From positions 1-5,617 of the forward strand of contig JAUTXB010000225.1 in the NCBI GenBank assembly GCA_030838245.1: a DNA stretch of 5,617 bases, written 5' to 3'. A model generated the notes under the pieces. The model made no database searches, was not told the DNA's origin, and worked only from the letters and a program-made list of their open reading frames with translations. A program made the position numbers and the translations under genes. Shown here piece by piece: positions 5,450 to 5,617 of the stretch (the first letter of the stretch is position 1; every line of letters starts with the position of its first letter). This stretch comes from Acidimicrobiaceae bacterium (GTDB lineage Bacteria > Actinomycetota > Acidimicrobiia > Acidimicrobiales > RAAP-2).

Positions 5450-5617
5450 GTGGCCATGCCGACGATGGGCTGGTTGAGATGCTGGCCGCCCATCGAGCCG
5501 AAGAAGGTGGCCTGGCCGTAGGTGAAGATGCCGCCGTCGGCCGCCACCTCCCAATACCCGGTACCGCCCGGGGCCATGGCCATGCCCACGATGGGCTGGT
5601 CGAGATGTTGGCCACCG
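5443..5617 (-). CDS. Repeat protein with 42-residue GYW/DGGIF repeats, C-terminal end
   Basis: The window holds the last 57 codons of a minus-strand gene ending at TGA 5445-5443; the start lies beyond the right edge. The translation contains one full repeat of the form PIVGMA-x2[29 protein letters not shown]. It then begins another and stops at PIVGMATY. This pattern resembles tandem repeats, possibly beta-propeller-like, found in secreted or cell-wall-associated actinobacterial proteins, particularly from Acidimicrobiia; the exact function is unknown. The two copies of GGQHL(D/N)QPIVGMA are 42 residues apart, matching a 126-bp direct repeat in the DNA. The hydrophobic and glycine pattern identifies this frame against the other open frames on the same strand. 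Any signal peptide or enzymatic domain would be upstream of the visible part. Confidence 0.75.
   Translation of the reverse strand, partial: GGQHLDQPIVGMAMAPGGTGYWEVAADGGIFTYGQATFFGSMGGQHLNQPIVGMATY
5454..5616. repeat. 126-bp-period direct repeat inside the repeat-protein gene
   Basis: Bases 5454-5490 and 5580-5616 match at 33 of 37 positions and are offset by 126 bp, exactly 42 codons. Three of the four differences leave the protein unchanged and one swaps Asn for Asp, so the amino-acid repeat appears to be under selection. Confidence 0.75.

Noticed and set aside
5418..5615. 65-codon minus-strand open frame at the right edge
   Set aside because: It covers the same DNA as the repeat protein in a different frame. 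Only the frame ending at 5443 gives the GYW/DGGIF repeat pattern conserved between the two DNA copies.

Overview
This is a GC-rich, densely packed piece of a bacterial chromosome, most likely from an actinomycete. Several features point that way: the codon use, an SCP2-type thiolase paired with a DUF35 zinc-ribbon protein, a DHA2-type exporter, and apparently leaderless promoters. A protein with 42-residue 'GYWxVAxDGGIF' repeats, a type I associate mainly with Acidimicrobiia and relatives, narrows the guess, but the taxonomy is inference. No RNA gene, mobile element or CRISPR array was seen, and no gap between genes exceeds about 95 bp.

Left part (1-1349). The window opens inside the end of a plus-strand gene for a DksA/TraR-type C4 zinc-finger protein. 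It converges on a minus-strand YceH (DUF480) double winged-helix protein, and the two stop codons share one CTAG. Across a 93-bp divergent gap lies a plus-strand limonene-1,2-epoxide hydrolase-family protein that keeps all five catalytic residues of that family.

Centre (1363-4476, minus strand). Three genes run in one direction: a 14-TM-type MFS transporter, a DUF35 zinc-ribbon/OB-fold protein, and an SCP2-type thiolase with intact catalytic motifs. The gaps are 38 and 16 bp, so they are probably one operon. Thiolase and DUF35 proteins are established partners that form acyl-CoA-handling complexes. The transporter would move a substrate or product of that chemistry, but the compound cannot be read from the sequence.

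Right part (4477-5617). A LysR-type regulator is divergent from the operon. The 91-bp gap holds a good promoter for the operon (TTGACG-N17-TACCGT, six bases before the ATG) and an interrupted dyad (TTGATA-N9-TATTAA) with a T-N11-A core. The dyad is centred 65 bp upstream of the predicted operon start, the textbook position of a LysR recognition site. Downstream, the regulator gene overlaps by 7 bp the end of a minus-strand gene for a repeat protein that runs off the window.

I see no clearly new system. The best leads are the compact LysR-controlled transporter/DUF35/thiolase unit and the shared leaderless promoter layout.
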